A DNA stretch of 64,000 nt. Origin: CAWIJK01 sp963836375 (GTDB lineage Bacteria; Actinomycetota; Acidimicrobiia; Acidimicrobiales; RAAP-2). A model generated the notes under the pieces. That model was not told the origin of the DNA and did not search any database. It was given only the letters and a program-made list of their open reading frames with translations. The DNA lies in the NCBI GenBank assembly GCA_963836375.1, contig CAWIJK010000004.1, positions 868,001 through 932,000 on the forward strand, read 5' to 3'. How positions within the stretch are numbered: the stretch's first letter is position 1; each line of letters begins with the position of its first letter. Positions 1 to 8,175 of the stretch are shown here, in pieces. The position numbers and the translations under genes are program-made.

Positions 1-1
1 G

Positions 2-202
2 GGGGTGGTCAACCTGACCAACGCCTTCGACGGGCACCGGTGGTGTTCCGCGCAGCCCTGGGCCTACGGTCTGTCGATCTTCAAGCTGACCAACCCCTCC
101 AGCCTCCTCTCCCAGGCCCCGTTCCATCCGACGCCGGCGGGCCAAGAACAGATCGCCCGCCTCGTCGGACCCGAGGCCGAGCGGCTGCTGAGTGCCCGGT
201 GA
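2..202 (+). CDS. C-terminal end of an SGNH/GDSL-family hydrolase (5' truncated by window edge)
   Basis: The open frame runs in from the left edge and stops with TGA at 200-202, so only about 66 residues are visible. The piece contains FHPTPAGQEQIARLV, which fits the last conserved block of SGNH hydrolases, where the catalytic His sits in a D-x-x-H/HPxxxG setting just before the C-terminal helix. The catalytic Ser block lies outside the window. Its TGA overlaps the GTG of the next gene in a GTGA arrangement, so the two are probably translated from one message. Family assignment rests on a single motif and is therefore moderate. Confidence 0.6.
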   Translation, partial: GVVNLTNAFDGHRWCSAQPWAYGLSIFKLTNPSSLLSQAPFHPTPAGQEQIARLVGPEAERLLSAR

Positions 203-2519
203 GGGCCCGGGGCGGGCGGGCCGCCGCCGGGGCCCTGGCCGTCCTGGCCACCCTGGTGGTGCCGACCGGCTGGGCCGCGGGCGGCGCGGCGGGGGCAACG
301 CCGGGCCCGGTGGCGACCCCGGTGAAGGCCCCGTTCAGCGGCCACGGGTCGATCGACGAGGCCTACGAGCTCGGGGCGGTGCCCGGGACCCACCTCGTCC
401 TCTACGACGCCGCCGGCCGGGCGGTCGGCAAGGGGGTGGCCGACCGCTACGGGAGCCTGATCGTCCCGTCGCTGCGGCCGGGTCCGGGATACCGGTTCGG
501 GGCGGTGACCGGCGGCACGGTGCAAAAGTCCGCCCCCTTCAAGGTGTTGAGCGTCGACGACACGCCCCCCGAGTCGTTCTACGCCGACCAGCACCTGCAC
601 GTCGGGCTCAACTACATCACCATGCGCGACGGGATCACCCTGGCGGCGACGGTGCGCCTCCCACCGGGCAAGACCCTGGCCGACGGTCCCTTTCCGACCG
701 TGCTCGAGTACTCGGGCTACGCCATCGCCGCCCCCGGGAACCTGCTCTCGTCGATCCTCAACCCCTCGGCCGGCTCGTCCAACCCCCTGCTCCCCGACTC
801 GGCCACCGCCGTCGGGTCGGTCATCACCCCGTTGCTCGGTTTCGCCACGGTCAGCCTCCAGATGCGCGGGACCGGCTGCTCGGGCGGCGCCCTCGACCTG
901 TTCGGCCTGCCCACCATCTACGACGGCTACGACGCGGTGCAGATCGCCGCCGCCCAGCCCTGGGTCCTCGGCCACAAGGTCGGCCTGGTCGGCATCTCGT
1001 TCTCGGGCATCTCGCAGCTCTTCGTGGCCGGCACCCGGCCGCCCGGCCTGGCCGCCATCGCCCCGATGTCGCCCACCAACGACCTCTACGCCACGGGCTA
1101 CCCGGGGGGCATCTTCAACAGCGGCTTCGCCGCCAGCTGGGTGGCCCAGCGGGTCGCCGACGCCGAGCCGGCCCCGGCGGGCGGCCAGCCCTACGCCCGG
1201 GCCCTGATCGAGGCGGGCGACAAGCAGTGCCTGGCCAACCAGGACCTGCGGCTCCAGACCGAGAACATCGAGAAGCTGCTGGCCGACAACGACCACCGGA
1301 CGCCGTCGATCTTCGCCGTCCGCTCACCCGAGGCCTGGGCCCGGCGCATCGACGTCCCGGTCTTCATGGTGGGGGCCCTCCAAGACGAACAGACCGGTCC
1401 GCAGTGGCCGGACCTCATCGACGCCCTCTCGGGCGACCGCCACGTCTGGGTGACCATGCTCAACGGCACCCACATCGACTCGCTCGGCCCGGGGTCGATC
1501 ACCCGGTGGATCGAGTTCCTCGACCTGTTCGTCGCCCACCGGCTCCCCCACGCCCCGTCCCTGGTGCTCGACTTGTCCGGGGCCCTGTACCGCCAGGTCG
1601 CCGACGCACCGGCCGAGCCCCTGCCCAAGCTCCGCTTCACCGACGCGCCCAGCGTGGCGGCGGCCACCGCCCGGTTCGAACACGACCCCAGGGTCCGGGT
1701 CCTGTTCGACAACGGCGGTTCGGCCGCAGAGCCCGGGGCCCTCGACCCCCTATGGGAGGCCGACTTCGGCTCCTGGCCGCCGGCACGCGCCGTGCCCACC
1801 ACCTTGACCCTCGGAGCCGGCGGGGCCCTCGGGGCCGCCCGGGCCGGCGCCTCGTCGGTGTCGTGGCGCCCCGACCCGTCGGCCCGCCCGGCCACCGACC
1901 TGGCCGCCTCGGCCAACGTCTGGAGCGCGCTCCCCCCTACGACTGGACCCCGGTGACCGGCACCGAGGGGGTGGGCTTCGTCTCGGCGCCGCTGCGCCGG
2001 ACCACCGTGGTGGTGGGGCCGGCCAGCGTGAACCTGTGGCTCCGCTCGTCCGCCCCCGACACCGACCTGCAGGTGACGGTGTCCGACGTCCGGCCCGACG
2101 GCCAGGAGATGTACGTGACCTCGGGGTACCTGCGGGCGAGCGACCGGGCCCTCGCCCCGGCCCGCTCGACGGTGCTCGAGCCGCGGCCGACCTATCTCGC
2201 CGCCACCGCACGCCCCCTCCCGGCCGGTCGCTACAGCCTGGTCCGCGTCCCCGTCGACCCGATCGCCTACGCCTTCCGCACCGGGTCGCGGATCCGCCTC
2301 ACCATCAGCGCCCCGGGCGGCGACCGGCCCGAGTGGGCCTTCGCCACCTACCGGACCCGGGGCCGGGTCACCGACACCATCGCCCTCGGGGGGGCCCATC
2401 CCTCGACCGTCGTGCTCCCGGTGGTCCCCGGCGTCGTGCCCGGCGACGCCCAGCCGCCCTGCCCGTCGTCGCGGGGCGAGCCCTGCCGGGCCTACGTGCC
2501 GGCCGGCAACGGGGGCTGA
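199..2519 (+). CDS. Secreted CocE/NonD-family (X-Pro dipeptidyl-peptidase-like) hydrolase, apparent frameshift
   Basis: GTG start at 199 overlaps the upstream stop. Residues 1 to about 30 form a signal peptide (Arg-rich start, Ala/Leu/Val core, AGGAAGA cleavage region). An alpha/beta-hydrolase domain follows with nucleophile motif G-I-S-F-S-G (Ser about 267), an Asp in GALQDEQ (about 396) and a His in NGTHIDS (about 425). The C-terminal jelly-roll domain typical of cocaine esterase/X-Pro peptidases is in another frame (after about 1938: YDWTPVTGTEGVGF to the TGA at 2517-2519). The frame changes at a C6 run, 1932-1937; seven Cs would restore ALPPYDW. Both halves are well preserved, so a one-base deletion or read error is likelier than an old pseudogene. 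Substrate unknown; the family cleaves esters, amides or N-terminal peptides. Confidence 0.75.
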
Positions 2520-2589
2520 GCGCTCGCACGAGCCGCCGGCGGCGGCAATGATGCGGGGGCGGGCCGGCGGCGGCCCCCGAGGAGGCGCC

Positions 2590-3738
2590 ATGACCCTGGG
2601 CACCATCGATGTCGACCAGCACCTCTTCGAGTCCCGCGGCGCCTGGGCGGAGCACATCGACCCGGCCCACGCCGACGACGCCCTGGCCATCGAGGACGAC
2701 GAGCGGGGCTGGCCCTGGCTGACCTGGCGGGGCAGCCGCCTCTCGCCGGTCGAGATCCAGCACCCGGGCCACCCCGAGGAGGTGGGCGAGAACCGGGCCA
2801 AGATGGCCCGGGGCGAGCCGGCGGCCGGGCGCTACGAGGACCTCCTGCCCGCCGCCTACGGCGGGGGGCCGGCCCGCCTGCGCTCGCTCGACGACTTCGG
2901 GCTCGACGCCACCGTCTTGTTCCCGAACTTCGGGCTCATCTGGGAGGAGAAGCTGGCCGGGGACCCGGCGGCCAAGCGGGCCAACATGCGCGCCTACAAC
3001 CGCTGGATGGTGGACCAGACCGCCGGCGGGGCCGGGCGGCTCTTCGGGGTGGCCCACGTCAGCGTGGAGGACCCCGACTGGCTGGAGGCCGAGCTGGCCC
3101 GGCTGGCGGCCGACGGGGTGCGCCTGGCCATGATCGCCCCGGCCCCCGTCGAGAACAAGCCGCTCTCGCACCCCGACTTCGACCCCGCCTGGGCCTCGTT
3201 CTGCGAGCACGCCATCGCGCCGGTCTTCCACGTCTCGAGCTTCAAGAGCCCGCTCGATCCGGCCTGGCACTCGGCCGACCCCGAGGGTGGTGACCGACTG
3301 CTCGACTCGGTGTTCTTGGGGCTGGCCCCGGCCGTGGCCCTGGCCAACATGATCGTCCACGGGGTCTTCGAACGCTTCGGGTCCCTGCGGGTCGGGGTGG
3401 TCGAGCTGACCGCGGGCTGGGTGCCCAGCTTCTTGCTGCACCTCGACGGGGCCCTCGACTTCTACGTGGCCCGCCACGGCAACCCGTTCCCCCCGCTCGA
3501 GCTCAGGCCCTCGGACTACTTCTTGCGCCAGGTCCGGGTGGCCGCCCTCCCCTACGAGGCGCCGACCTCGCTGGTCCACAAGGTGGGCCCCGACACCTTC
3601 ATGATCGGCAGCGACTGGCCCCACGCCGAAGGGGTGGCCGACCCGCTGGCCGACCGGGCCCGGGCGGTGGCCCGCCTCGACGAGGCGGCCCGGGACAAGG
3701 CCCTCGGGGCCAACGCCGCCTGGCTGCTCGGGCTCTGA
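2590..3738 (+). CDS. Amidohydrolase-2 family (ACMSD-like) metal-dependent hydrolase
   Basis: The 382-residue protein starts with MTLGTIDVDQHLFE, where the amidohydrolase-2 family normally has a D-x-H metal motif (here D-Q-H). It ends with FMIGSDWPHAEG, matching the family's terminal SDxPH block with the catalytic Asp. It contains a typical HVSSF/VHGVFERFGSLRV middle section. Many actinobacterial paralogues are annotated only as amidohydrolase, and the substrate cannot be read from sequence. ATG 2590 was chosen because CGAGGAGG lies just upstream; a longer frame start at 2548 lacks such a site. It converges on the ROK kinase gene across a long inverted repeat. Confidence 0.8.
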   Translation: MTLGTIDVDQHLFESRGAWAEHIDPAHADDALAIEDDERGWPWLTWRGSRLSPVEIQHPGHPEEVGENRAKMARGEPAAGRYEDLLPAAYGGGPARLRSLDDFGLDATVLFPNFGLIWEEKLAGDPAAKRANMRAYNRWMVDQTAGGAGRLFGVAHVSVEDPDWLEAELARLAADGVRLAMIAPAPVENKPLSHPDFDPAWASFCEHAIAPVFHVSSFKSPLDPAWHSADPEGGDRLLDSVFLGLAPAVALANMIVHGVFERFGSLRVGVVELTAGWVPSFLLHLDGALDFYVARHGNPFPPLELRPSDYFLRQVRVAALPYEAPTSLVHKVGPDTFMIGSDWPHAEGVADPLADRARAVARLDEAARDKALGANAAWLLGL

Positions 3739-3769
3739 GCCCGGCGCCGGGCCCGGCTCAGAGCCCGAG
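3727..3769. terminator. 15-bp perfect inverted repeat between convergent genes, probable bidirectional terminator
   Basis: CTCGGGCTCTGAGCC at 3727-3741 is repeated in reverse complement at 3755-3769, with a 13-nt GC-rich loop. The two arms are the 3' ends of the two convergent genes: both encode Leu-Gly-Leu-stop, and the TGA of each lies inside an arm. No T-run follows, so this is a strong stem without the classical U-tract. Confidence 0.6.
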
Positions 3770-4624
3770 GTGGCCGCCCTCCCAGAGTTTGATCCCGCCC
3801 AAGATCCCCGCCGAGTTGTCGACGATGGTGGTCCGGTCGAGGTACTCGCCCAGGTCGTCACGCACGACCCGGCGGCCGTTGCCGCCGCCGATGTAGAGGT
3901 GGTCGAAGAAGACCAGCGCGTCGATGACGGCCACCGCCTTGCGGACCCGGCGGTTCCACCGGTGCTCACCGATCTCCTTGCGCGTCCGCTCCCCCAGCTG
4001 CTCGTTGTAGGTCTCGCCCTTGCGGAAGGGCTGGTGGGCGATCTCGAGGTGGGGCATGAGCCCGCCGTCGAGGAACATGGCGGTGCCGAACCCGGTGCCC
4101 AGGGTGATCACGAACTCGAGCCCGGTCCCCTCCACGACGGCCGCCCCCTGCACGTCGGCGTCGTTGGCCACCTTGGTCGGCCGGCCCAGGGCCTCGGCCA
4201 GAGCGCCGGCCAGGTCGAAGTCCCGCCAGGCCTTCTCGAGGCCCGGGTCGACCGGGGTCCCGGGGCCCGCCCCGGTGGCGAAGTGCGAGGCGCTCAGGAT
4301 GTGGCCGCGCCGCACCATCCCGGGGAACCCGGCCGAGACCCGGTCGGCCGCCGGGAGCTGGGCGGCCAGGGCGGCCAGGGCCGGCACCATCCCCCCATCG
4401 CCGGTCGGGGGCATGGGGTAGGTGGTGGGCACCCGGACCCGGTCGGCCACCATGGTCCCGGTCCGGTCGAGCACCGAGGCCTTGAGCCCGGTGCCGCCGA
4501 TGTCGATGGCCAAGGTGTAGGGGTGCTCGGTCGGCGCCGAGGCGGCCGGGCCGGGCCGGTCGTCGTCCGCGCCACCGTCCGCGCCACCCTCCGTGCCGCC
4601 GATCGACCCGTCGTCGCCCGCCAT
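3758..4624 (-). CDS. ppgK: ROK-family kinase, polyphosphate glucokinase-like
   Basis: A 288-residue sugar kinase of the ROK fold: phosphate-1 loop LAIDIGGTGLKASVLD, catalytic Asp in VANDADVQGAAV, adenosine/phosphate-2 loop FVITLGTGFGTAMF, and C-terminal FFDHLYIGGGNGRRV. It lacks the CxCGxxGCxE zinc motif of NagC/GlcK ROK proteins, as the actinobacterial polyphosphate/ATP glucokinases (PpgK) do. It would phosphorylate glucose with polyP or ATP. The start at 4624 overlaps the bluB stop by one base (TGATG), so it is the downstream gene of a bluB-ppgK unit. A longer frame runs upstream but lies within bluB. Specificity for polyP is inferred from family resemblance only. Confidence 0.75.
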   Translation of the reverse strand: MAGDDGSIGGTEGGADGGADDDRPGPAASAPTEHPYTLAIDIGGTGLKASVLDRTGTMVADRVRVPTTYPMPPTGDGGMVPALAALAAQLPAADRVSAGFPGMVRRGHILSASHFATGAGPGTPVDPGLEKAWRDFDLAGALAEALGRPTKVANDADVQGAAVVEGTGLEFVITLGTGFGTAMFLDGGLMPHLEIAHQPFRKGETYNEQLGERTRKEIGEHRWNRRVRKAVAVIDALVFFDHLYIGGGNGRRVVRDDLGEYLDRTTIVDNSAGILGGIKLWEGGHLGL

Positions 4625-5319
4625 CAGGCCTCCCCCGGTGTCGTGGTGCCCCAGTGGTCGTAGTGGAGGACCGCGGCCAGGTCGAGGCGCTCGCGCCAGC
4701 CGTGGCGCTCGAGGTCCGGCGTCTTCTCGAGGTGGGTCACCGGGCCGACGCAGAGCCAGGCCACGGGCCGCAGGGCCTCGGGGATCCCGAGCAGCCGGCG
4801 CACGAACCGCTCGCGGTAGAACGACACCCACCCCATCCCCATGCCCTCGGCCGTCGCCGCCAGCCAGAGGTTCTCGATGGCCAGGCAGGTCGAGTAGAGG
4901 CCGGCGTCGGCGATGGCGTGGCGGCCGAGGACGTTGGGCGCCCCGCGGGCCGGGTCGTAGGTCACGACGATCGAGAGCGTCGCCTCGAGCACCCCGTCGA
5001 TCTTGATGCCGGCGAAGCGTTGCGCCTCCTCGCCCTCCAACGACGAGGCGAAGGCCCGCCGCTCGTCCTCGACGTGGTCGAAGAAGCTCCGGCGGACGCC
5101 GACGTCGGAGACCACCACGAAGTCCCAGGGTTGGGAGAGCCCGACGCTCGGGGCGGCGTGCGCGGCCGAGAGCATGCGCTCGAGCACCGGGGCCGGGACC
5201 GGCGCGCCGGTGAACTGGGCCCGAACGTCACGGCGGCGGTGGATCGCCTCGTAGAGCCCGACCGCCGGTCCGACCCCCGGGTCACCGGGGCCGTCGACCC
5301 TGTCCACCATGTTGGTCAC
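4624..5319 (-). CDS. bluB: 5,6-dimethylbenzimidazole synthase (BluB)
   Basis: The 231-residue nitroreductase-fold protein carries the BluB hallmarks: APSVGLSQPWDFV near residue 55 and EGMGMGWVSFYRE near residue 165. BluB fragments reduced FMN with O2 to give 5,6-dimethylbenzimidazole, the lower ligand of cobalamin. RRDVRAQFTGAPV near the N terminus matches the FMN-phosphate region. No other cobalamin gene is visible nearby, so it stands alone here, paired with the sugar kinase. The GTG at 5319 was chosen over ATG 5310 because a -10-like TACAGT lies 8 nt upstream. Confidence 0.88.
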   Translation of the reverse strand: MTNMVDRVDGPGDPGVGPAVGLYEAIHRRRDVRAQFTGAPVPAPVLERMLSAAHAAPSVGLSQPWDFVVVSDVGVRRSFFDHVEDERRAFASSLEGEEAQRFAGIKIDGVLEATLSIVVTYDPARGAPNVLGRHAIADAGLYSTCLAIENLWLAATAEGMGMGWVSFYRERFVRRLLGIPEALRPVAWLCVGPVTHLEKTPDLERHGWRERLDLAAVLHYDHWGTTTPGEA

Positions 5320-5327
5320 TGCCGGGC

Positions 5328-5333
5328 ACTGTA
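5328..5333 (-). promoter_or_regulatory. -10-like TACAGT, leaderless promoter of bluB
   Basis: Minus-strand TACAGT ends 8 nt before the bluB GTG, fitting an actinobacterial TANNNT box with transcription beginning at or next to the start codon. Inferred from position only. Confidence 0.4.
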
Positions 5334-5366
5334 CCGGCCCCCCGGCGTCCGACGGCTGGCGCCGGC

Positions 5367-6605
5367 TCAGGCCGGGACCAACGAGACCACCAGCGCGCGC
5401 AGTCCCCGGAGCACCACGTTCTGGCGGTAGGTGACGGTGTCGGTGGCCAGCTCGATCGAGGCGGCCCGGGCCAGGAGCTCGGGCACGGCCACCTGGGCCT
5501 CGAGGCGGGCCAGCGGCGCCCCCAGGCAGTGGTGGATCCCGAACCCGAAGCCGAGGTGCCGGTTGTCGGGCCGGCCGAGGTCGAGCCGTTCGGGGTCGCT
5601 GAAGACGGCCGGGTCCCGGTTGGCCGAGGCCACGAGCACGAGCACGAACTCGCCCTTGGGCAGGACCTGGCCACCCACCTCGAGGTCGTCGAGCATCGTG
5701 CGCCCGGTCAGCTGGACCGGGGACACGTAGCGGACCAGCTCCTCGACGGCCGACCGGGCCAGCCCGGGGTCGGCCCGCAGCGAGGCGAGCTCGCCGGGGT
5801 GCTCGAGGAGGGCCAGGACCCCACCGCTGATGAGGTTGACCGTGGTCTCGTGGCCAGCCACCAGCAACAAGATGGCGGTCGACAAGAGCTCGCCCTCGCT
5901 CAGCACGTCACCGTGCTCTTCGGCCAGGGCCAGCTGGCTCAACAGGTCCGCGCCCGGGCGCCGGCGGCGCTCGGCCAGCAGCCCAAAGAAGTACTCGGCG
6001 AACGACAACAAAGCGTCGACGCGGGCCTGGCGGACCTCGTCGGTGAGCAAGAACTCGGGGTCGAGGCCCCGGGCCAGCGCGGCGGACCAGTCGCAGAAGA
6101 GGGGTTCGTCGACCGCCGGGACCCCGAGGAGGTCGCAGATGATGCGGACCGGCAGCGGATAGGCGAAGTCGGCCACCACGTCCATCCCGCCGGCGGCCAG
6201 CGCGTCGTCGAGCAGCTGGCCGACGATCTGGCGGGTCCGCTCGCGCAGGCCCTCGACCATGCGCGGGGTGAAGGCCTTGGCCACCAGGGCGCGCAGACGG
6301 GTGTGGTCGGGCGGGTCCCGGAACAAGAACGGCCGGTTGTCCTCTGCGCCCCGAACCGGGCCGTCGGCCCCCGGGAACAGCGGTGGACGGGCCGAGACGA
6401 AGTCCTCGGGCGCCCGGTCGGGGTCGAGGTTGGTGCTGTCCGACGAGGCCCGCCGGTCCCGCAGGACGGCCAGGCAGTCGGCGTGGCGGGTCAGCACCCA
6501 GAAGTTCCTCGGACTGCGGTGGATGGGGGCCTCGGCGCGCAGCTCGGCGTAGCCGGGCCACGGGTCAGTCGACCACCGGGGGTCGGTGGGCTCGTAGACG
6601 ACCAC
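5367..6605 (-). CDS. Cytochrome P450
   Basis: A 412-residue soluble bacterial P450. Visible are the I-helix oxygen-activation motif LLLVAGHETT, the K-helix ExxR (EELVR), and the heme loop FGFGIHHCLGAPLAR with the thiolate Cys at about residue 360. The N-terminal half has HADCLAVLRDRRASSD and FRDPPDHTRLRALVAKAFTPRMVE, as in CYP107/CYP125-type actinobacterial families. GTG 6605 follows a TACGCT box by 7 nt. Its first 41 nt overlap the 3' end of the upstream traG-like gene on the same strand. No ferredoxin or reductase is adjacent, so redox partners must be elsewhere. Substrate unknown. Confidence 0.88.
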   Translation of the reverse strand: MVVYEPTDPRWSTDPWPGYAELRAEAPIHRSPRNFWVLTRHADCLAVLRDRRASSDSTNLDPDRAPEDFVSARPPLFPGADGPVRGAEDNRPFLFRDPPDHTRLRALVAKAFTPRMVEGLRERTRQIVGQLLDDALAAGGMDVVADFAYPLPVRIICDLLGVPAVDEPLFCDWSAALARGLDPEFLLTDEVRQARVDALLSFAEYFFGLLAERRRRPGADLLSQLALAEEHGDVLSEGELLSTAILLLVAGHETTVNLISGGVLALLEHPGELASLRADPGLARSAVEELVRYVSPVQLTGRTMLDDLEVGGQVLPKGEFVLVLVASANRDPAVFSDPERLDLGRPDNRHLGFGFGIHHCLGAPLARLEAQVAVPELLARAASIELATDTVTYRQNVVLRGLRALVVSLVPA

Positions 6606-8175
6606 CGCGCCGAGCGTACCGGCGGGCCGGTGGGCCGGTGGTGGGCGCCGGGCCGCCCCTTGCGGCCAGCACCGGGTCCTCCCACCAGGGCCGCAGGCGG
6701 AGCCGGGCCGGGGGCAGGCCGCCGTAGACGAGGACCCCGGTCCCCGGGGCCAGGCAGCGCAGGGCGTCGGGCGGCAACAGCCTTCGCTGGACCCGGGCCG
6801 AGGTGGTCGAGCGCCCGGCGTCCCCCCGGGTCTCGGAGGGCACCACCACGTCCTCGTCACCGACCAGGTGGCTGGCCTGGTCCAGGGTCGACGGGTCGGC
6901 CGTGCCCGACAAAAAGAGCCGGGCCCGGTGATTGTTGAGCACGGTGGGCGCCCGGGCGCCGTAGCGGGCGGTGATCTGGGCCACGTCCTGCCAGACGGTC
7001 ACCAGCTGGACCCCGTGGCCGGCGCAGGTGGCGGCCAGGCCGTCGAGCTCGACCAGGGGCGCGATGTTGGCCGCCTCGTCGAGCACCACCAAGAGCGGCG
7101 GGGACAAGGGCCGGCCGAGGCGGGCCGATCGGGCGAAGGCGCGGTCGAGCACCTCTTTGACCAGCGCGCTGAACACGGCCCGGAGTCGGCGTTGGTCGTG
7201 GGCCGGCGCGCACACGTACAGCGTGTTCGACCCGGCCAACAGACACCCCGGGTCGATGTCGGGCGGGGCGGGGCCGGGCCGGGCCGGCGGGGCGGACACC
7301 GGCTCGGCGAACGGCTCGAGCACGGTCTCGGCGGTGGTGAACACCGAGCTGCGCTGGCGGTCGTCGCGCAGCCACGTGGCCCGGGCGGCCTGGAGGGCCT
7401 GTTCGGCCCCCGGCCTCGTGGCCCCCTCGAGGATGTCGGCCACCTCGGCCACCTCCTGGGTGTCTACCCAACGCACCACGTCGAGCATCGAGCGCCCCGA
7501 GGCGGCGGCGGCGAAGAGCAGCGGGGCCAGCAGCTTGGCCGCCGTGGCGTACCAGAATTCCCCGTCGGCGGTCGTGCCCGGACCCCGGGCCACCTCGGTC
7601 AGGTCGGCCGCCACCCGGCGGGCCCCGGCCCAGCTGGCCGCCGACCCGAGGGGCGACCACGTCGAGCTGGCCAGCCCGGTGGCCCCGCTCGGGTCGAAGC
7701 ACCAGACGAGGCCCCGCCGACTGCGCCAGGCCAGGGTGTCGCGCACCAGGTCGGTCTTGACGCTGGTCGCCAGGACCGGGCCGGGCCAGCCCAAGATGGC
7801 CGGCAGGGCCAGGGCGGTGGTCTTGCCGCTCTGGGTCGGCCCGACCACCGCCACCGACTGGCCCCGTTCGGCGGCGATGACCGTCGTGGCCCATCCCCGT
7901 CGGCCCTCGAGTGTCCCGAGCACCAGGCGGCCCGCCGCAGCCGATCGACAGCGCAGCACCTCGAGATCCGAGCGCCGGCCCCAGCGGGCCCCCGCTCCCG
8001 CCGGCCGACGACCCGGCGGCCGGCCGCCCCGCCCCGGGGCCCACACCGCTGGGCGCGACCCGCGGCGTCGGTCGGTCGGGGGGACGGCGGCCCGGTCGAG
8101 GGCCAGGCCGACGAGCAGGCCGAGGGCGACGAGCACGGCCAGGAGGCCCGAGAGGTGGAGGTGCTGCGGAATCAC
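6565..8175 (-). CDS. VirD4/TraG-family type IV coupling ATPase
   Basis: The 536-residue protein has one N-terminal membrane segment (residues 9-26), a basic Pro/Arg-rich linker, Walker A GPTQSGKTT near residue 112, and Walker B LLVVLDEAANIAPL. The later VTVWQDVAQITARYG and FLSGTADPSTLDQASHLVGD blocks are characteristic of actinobacterial TraG/VirD4 coupling proteins. Such ATPases recruit substrates (DNA-relaxase complexes or proteins) to a type IV channel. GTG 8175 overlaps the upstream VirB4-like stop (GTGA), showing tight coupling. No relaxase gene is present in the window, so the transported cargo is not evident. Confidence 0.85.
   Translation of the reverse strand: MIPQHLHLSGLLAVLVALGLLVGLALDRAAVPPTDRRRGSRPAVWAPGRGGRPPGRRPAGAGARWGRRSDLEVLRCRSAAAGRLVLGTLEGRRGWATTVIAAERGQSVAVVGPTQSGKTTALALPAILGWPGPVLATSVKTDLVRDTLAWRSRRGLVWCFDPSGATGLASSTWSPLGSAASWAGARRVAADLTEVARGPGTTADGEFWYATAAKLLAPLLFAAAASGRSMLDVVRWVDTQEVAEVADILEGATRPGAEQALQAARATWLRDDRQRSSVFTTAETVLEPFAEPVSAPPARPGPAPPDIDPGCLLAGSNTLYVCAPAHDQRRLRAVFSALVKEVLDRAFARSARLGRPLSPPLLVVLDEAANIAPLVELDGLAATCAGHGVQLVTVWQDVAQITARYGARAPTVLNNHRARLFLSGTADPSTLDQASHLVGDEDVVVPSETRGDAGRSTTSARVQRRLLPPDALRCLAPGTGVLVYGGLPPARLRLRPWWEDPVLAARGGPAPTTGPPARRYARRGGRLRAHRPPVVD
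6613..6618 (-). promoter_or_regulatory. -10-like TACGCT, leaderless promoter of the P450 gene
   Basis: Minus-strand TACGCT lies 7 nt before the P450 GTG, inside the end of the traG-like gene. It suggests the P450 can be expressed independently of the secretion genes. Confidence 0.4.

Noticed and set aside
64..1296. Long minus-strand frame (410 codons) opposite the CocE hydrolase
   Set aside because: Composition is Arg/Gly/Val-rich shadow of a very GC-rich gene; no motif, and the plus-strand gene has intact catalytic residues.
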